From Plakobranchus ocellatus (lineage: Eukaryota > Mollusca > Gastropoda > Plakobranchidae), in the NCBI GenBank assembly GCA_019648995.1, contig BLXT01004580.1:958119-981179 (forward strand): a stretch of 23,061 nucleotides of DNA, given 5' to 3'. The translations under genes were made by a program, and so were the position numbers. Under the pieces are notes generated by a model that saw only the letters and a program-made list of their open reading frames with translations, searched no databases and was not told where the DNA came from. Positions 19,758 through 23,061 of this stretch are shown here, one piece after another (position 1 is the first letter of the stretch; every line of letters begins with the position of its first letter).

Positions 19758-19919
19758 CTGTGTGGAGACCAGATCAAAGTAAATCCCCTTTTTCGCCATG
19801 AGTATGTCGTGGGTGCCTTTCTCAGCCACTTGTCCATTGTCAAACACGACAATGCTGTCCGAGTGTTTGATGGTAGACAGACGATGGGCAATGATGATAG
19901 TTGTCCGCCCTTTACTGGC
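19758..19919 (-). CDS. ABCB1: ABCB1-like exon: NBD1 H-loop and C-terminal end
   Basis: 54 codons (residues 126-179), acceptor ctacattcag, donor gttagg, phase 0 at both ends. It reads [18 protein letters not shown] with the switch histidine (H-loop), [19 protein letters not shown], and ends [10 protein letters not shown], where NBD1 closes and the linker begins. The exon is bracketed by simple repeats: (GATA)n about 110 nt after the donor and (GAA)n 55 nt before the acceptor, counted in the sense direction. The coding sequence is intact. Confidence 0.96.
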
Positions 19920-19974
19920 CTGAATGTAGATAGACAAAAATGAAGCAAATAATATTGTTAAACTAACATATAAA

Positions 19975-20044
19975 TTCTTCTTCTTCTTCTTCTTCTTCTT
20001 CTTCTTCTTCTTCTTCTTCTTCTTCTTCTTCTTCTTCTTCTTCT
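19975..20044. repeat. (TTC)n, i.e. sense-strand (GAA)n, about 23 units
   Basis: An uninterrupted run of TTC on the plus strand, so GAA in the transcript. It ends 55 nt before the first base of the NBD1 H-loop exon. Frames through it give poly-Arg or poly-Ser artefacts. Confidence 0.97.
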
Positions 20045-20685
20045 ATTGCTGCTACTGCTTCTACCTTTTCCACTTTTGAATTCATAGATTCGATTAAATT
20101 TTTCACTGAAGCCCCAAAGATACCTCTTCATCCTTTCCCCCCGGCCCTTTTTTTTTTCACGTTCATACTCCGCACCCCATTTCACGCATAAGTACAATAT
20201 TTGAATGCGATTAGTAGGAATTTTAACGCAACATCTAATAGTACTAAGTTTTAGTTAATTGTGTGTTTTATCATTTTCAGTGCGTTTCCTTGTTTGCCTT
20301 TTTTTTTTTTTTGAAAGCAAGGCGATTTTGCTGTGCAGCTCACTTATCGATTCTAATGCTTATGAACACTTGAATAATTGAATTATCTGATTTGTGTCAT
20401 TGTGCTTCTTTTTTCATATAGCCTTTTTTCTGTCTTCTATTTTATCAATGAAAACTTAATGTGAAACCCTCAATAATCTTTTTAAACCTGTTGTTTTTGT
20501 TGCTATTGTTGCTTCTTTAATGTCTATACCCTTTCGCTATTTTGAACATATTAATTTTTATTTTTTGGCTTTTTCTTTCTTTGTTTTTCATTTTGTTGTG
20601 TTTTTTGGTTTTGTTTTTCGCAAATAAACGCTCTTCGATAAATAAATACCGTATTATAAAAAGAAAAGCCGATTATGGTAATTAT

Positions 20686-20707
20686 CACACACACACACAC
20701 ACACACA
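20686..20707. repeat. short (CA)n
   Basis: About eleven CA units in the large intron upstream (sense direction) of the NBD1 H-loop exon. T-rich sequence surrounds it. Confidence 0.9.
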
Positions 20708-20814
20708 GCTTTCTTTTTTTTTTTTTGTGGATACGTCCAAAAAGAAATCATTAATGAACGATGATGTCCCTTACACTGCAACGTGTTGCCCAACGAAATC
20801 TGGTTTGTAATTGG

Positions 20815-21158
20815 AACACTGGTCTAATGTGCGCCGTGTGAATTCGGGTATTTTAAAGAGCCTAATCTGTGGCTAAATGTATTGACTTACGCATTTACAC
20901 TCGCAGCTTGCGCTCCAGCTCAAATCTCTTCAATAGGATAAAAATTTTCATTTAATTACCAACGAGTTTTTATGTGGCTTGCGCCATTTTGATTTAAGGG
21001 AGTATTTTAACTGTAACACTGGTTATGTCAGCACAGTATGCATTCAGGTAATTATGTGAAAGAGCCGAATCTGTATATTAGGTTACGCGTTAACAGTCGC
21101 AGATTACACAAGTAGTTAAATCTCCCCAATGAAAGAAAAAAGGATGAATTTTTCATTG
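20815..21158. repeat. diverged direct duplication with 200-bp offset
   Basis: Copy 1 (20815-20957) and copy 2 (21015-21158) both begin AACACTGGT. They share in order an ATTC-GGTA block, AGAGCC-AATCTGT, TTACGC-TT-ACA-TCGCAG, AAATCT--CAAT, and GAT-AA-TTTTCATT. Substitutions and small indels are spread throughout, and the ~57 nt between the copies are not repeated. Confidence 0.8.
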
Positions 21159-21853
21159 GGACATGCAAAAGAAATTTTTTTGGTTTGGGGAACGAGATAT
21201 GTAACTTTCGCTGCTCGTTGATGTAAGCAATAAAATCGAGATTATTGTTGAAAATTGAGGCTGAGGAAATTAAGGGAAGAATTGGGACTTAGTCAAATGG
21301 CAGTATGTATTGGGCAGAATGTCGATATAAGCGACGTGAATATAGATGGAGTGGACTGATATTGCGGTAGATAAATCGAAGACCATATTGTTTTTTTTAT
21401 AAGTATCTGGGAGGGTGCGCTTTTACAAAACATAGAATTCTTTGAGTATTCTTGACTTCTACCAAGGTGTACATCTTAGCACACGTTGATTTTAATGTAT
21501 CTCGAATGTCCCCCTCTAATTAATATTTGGTCCAAATATATATCTTCTTCAATGCACAGCTGCACCCTCTTAGACCTTCGTCCTTATCTTAAAAATGGCT
21601 TTGACTAAGAAAAGGCTATCAGAATTATCCTCACCCAGATATACACCTTTCTGGCTTCTGGGACAAAACTATTAGTTTACTTCAGGAAATTTATATAAAA
21701 GGACATGTAACTGTTTTCTCGAAAGGCAATATTTTTAGCCAGAAGCATCCCGATGTGATTGATATAGTTTTTCGGAGAAAACATACTCTCCGACCACACT
21801 CCTACTGAGCTGGAAGCCTAAATATCTTGGTAAGGCAAGCAGAACTGGCTTAC
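21159..21853 (-). other. intron segment without recognisable content
   Basis: About 700 bp between the duplicated block and the NBD1 signature exon. I found no ORF, repeat or splice-competent coding block here. Confidence 0.7.
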
Positions 21854-22024
21854 CTTATCTAGAGCATCCTGTACAATCGCCTCACTCTCGGTGTCCAGTG
21901 CTGACGTAGCTTCGTCCAGCAACAAGATTTTAGGGTTTTTTACTAACGCTCTGGCTATGGCTATCCTCTGTTTCTGACCACCACTCAGCTGCGCTCCTCT
22001 CTCGCCAACGTGAGTGTCAAAGCC
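21854..22024 (-). CDS. ABCB1: ABCB1-like exon: NBD1 signature and Walker B
   Basis: 57 codons (residues 69-125), acceptor ttttttcaag, donor gtaagc, phase 0 at both ends. It reads [12 protein letters not shown], then the ABC signature [20 protein letters not shown], Walker [13 protein letters not shown] with the catalytic glutamate and the D-loop, and [13 protein letters not shown]. All residues needed for ATP hydrolysis in this half are present. The signature binds the ATP held by the Walker A of NBD2 in the closed dimer. A penultimate exon near 5590-5736 is the matching piece of NBD2, with the same boundary after the G-Y/F-D-T start, as expected from the old internal duplication of the family. 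Confidence 0.96.
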
Positions 22025-22380
22025 CTTGAAAAAAAGTATCAATGAATCATTCTAACATCTTCACATACATGTTCACAAAATAATAAATACAGATGTTAAT
22101 GGTGTGACTTTTTTTTAAATAGTATATATGAATCTAACTCTTAACGATAAAGCATGACTGAGTAAACGGTTAAAGCATGGATTTGTGAAAGCCTTGTATC
22201 CTCAATCTCACTCTGTTGCCATTTAGATGTTAAACATTCAGTAATCTACTAGTCTTGTTTATAGTTTCTAACAAGGTTGTTATCTCTCAATTTTTTAGAA
22301 AAAAATTAATAACTTGAGCCAAAAATGTTGTTTTAAAAAATGATACAACACGATGAGAAAGTATGAAAGCGTAAGCTTAC
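22025..22380 (-). other. intron without recognisable content
   Basis: A 356-bp intron between the NBD1 Q-loop and signature exons. It is AT-rich with no notable element. Confidence 0.85.
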
Positions 22381-22584
22381 GTCTGGCATTTTCATTATGA
22401 AGTCGTAAGCATTTGCATTCTTGCAGGCGGTGATGACGTCATCCATTGTGGCGCCTTCCCGGCCGTACTTGATGTTCTCAGCGATTGTGGTGGCAAACAG
22501 GACAGGCTCCTGACCCACAATGCCCACATTCTGACGTAACCAACGAGTGTTGATTTCACGGATATCTACACCGTCGAGGCACAC
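22381..22584 (-). CDS. ABCB1: ABCB1-like exon: NBD1 Q-loop segment
   Basis: First exon in the window, 68 codons (residues 1-68 of the visible protein). It starts after an acceptor reading aatacag and ends at a gtaagc donor, phase 0 at both ends. It encodes the part of NBD1 just after Walker [13 protein letters not shown], then [16 protein letters not shown] with the Q-loop glutamine, then [18 protein letters not shown] and a helical stretch ending IMKMPD. The Q-loop glutamine contacts the magnesium and passes the ATP state to the membrane domain. A glycine precedes it (VGQEP), where vertebrate P-glycoproteins usually have serine (VSQEP). The Walker A exon is not present upstream within the window. 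Confidence 0.95.
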
Positions 22585-23061
22585 CTGTATTTCAATTCAG
22601 CTCGGGTGTTAGCAACCAACCTCACAAAATAAAACTTTCAAATTGTATAATATCATGTACATTTTTGGAGTGCAGTTTATCGATATAGTCCAATTTTTTT
22701 TTTCTGCTTATGATCAAGCAGGAATTGGCCTCTATATAATGTATGCGGGAATTTAGATTGATCCCAATTGATTCTAATATTCTTTCTTTTCTAGTTTGTA
22801 GATGAAAGCTCCCGGGAAAAGATCATAAGTTACTAGTAGTCAAAAAGTCGGAAAGTTGGTATTAAAACAAATTGGAACATGATTCAATGAAACTGTTTAA
22901 TTTTCTTGTATAACTTAGTCACCTAGAGCCTGATCAGGAGCTGTATTACAGTAATTTTGCCGCATCCATTATGAAGCATTTCTAGAGTGTTTCACTTACT
23001 TTTCTGACTAACTCTCTATTATCATAGAGCCAGATTATTTTGACACTGTGCCCCCCCCCCC
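22585..23061 (-). other. partial intron leading to the Walker A exon off the edge
   Basis: No coding block matching the NBD1 Walker A is present here, so the next upstream exon lies beyond the window. The window ends in a run of 12 C, a likely assembly boundary or low-quality end. Confidence 0.75.

Larger units (their letters stand above)
4655..22584 (-). other. ABCB1: ABCB1-like P-glycoprotein gene, 3' part (17 coding exons)
   Basis: This is the span of the visible part of one spliced gene for an ABC exporter of subfamily B, full-transporter type. Members are plasma-membrane ATPases that pump hydrophobic drugs, toxins and lipids out of cells. The exons give 810 residues in a single frame: NBD1 from just past Walker A (1-179), linker (about 180-225), TMD2 (about 226-530) and NBD2 (about 563-810). 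Human P-glycoprotein is about 1280 residues, so roughly 470-500 N-terminal residues lie off the right edge. Every exon boundary was placed on a GT donor and an AG acceptor that keep the frame. The full-transporter order and the close NBD motifs point to the ABCB1/4/11 group. Vertebrate-style one-to-one orthology cannot be decided from this sequence. Confidence 0.95.

Noticed and set aside
19958-20197. Minus-strand ORF with a poly-arginine run
   Set aside because: It is the (GAA)n/(TTC)n tract read out of context, intronic and without any domain.
4655-22584. The exon series as a pseudogene or two half-transporters
   Set aside because: All junctions keep one frame through NBD1, linker, TMD2 and NBD2 with intact motifs and no internal stop, which fits a single active full transporter.

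Overview
The window looks like nuclear DNA from an invertebrate animal. It is AT-rich and has a spliced gene with GT-AG introns of about 0.1-2.3 kb, many long microsatellites, a tRNA-derived SINE, decayed LINE fragments and a short inverted-repeat element. A lophotrochozoan, probably a mollusc, is my best guess. This rests on overall impression, not on a diagnostic marker.

One gene dominates. The minus strand carries the last 17 coding exons (including a predicted 7-nt microexon) of a full-length ABCB-type transporter of the P-glycoprotein/MDR1 (ABCB1) family, from 22584 down to the stop codon at 4657-4655. Spliced in silico, these exons join in one uninterrupted frame of 810 codons plus stop. 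In order they encode: NBD1 from just after Walker A (Q-loop, LSGGQ, Walker B, D-loop, H-loop); a charged linker with a basic RRKS site; the second transmembrane domain (TM7-TM12); and a complete NBD2 with every catalytic motif. The first half of the protein (N-terminus, TMD1 and the Walker A of NBD1) lies beyond the right edge. All 16 splice junctions keep frame, 13 of them in phase 0. No broken exon was seen, so the gene appears functional.

The regions are as follows. 1-4654 is the 3' flank and 3' UTR, with a ~187-bp inverted-repeat element (520-706), an AT microsatellite and a long TC/TCTA tract. 4655-7885 holds the NBD2 exons, with degenerate copies of an exon end in one intron and a SINE next to a microsatellite in another. 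8481-15061 holds TMD2 exons, a LINE relic on each strand, and two assembly gaps next to simple repeats. 15062-19173 is repeat-rich intron around the linker exons. 19174-22584 holds the microexon and the NBD1 exons, including a (GAA)n tract 55 nt upstream of one acceptor.

No second protein-coding gene, structural RNA gene or CRISPR array could be supported. The most interesting observations are the 7-nt microexon paired with a nested alternative acceptor in the linker; the in-frame decayed copies of an exon end inside the next intron; the retroelement relics; and several undescribed-looking minisatellites and local duplications.
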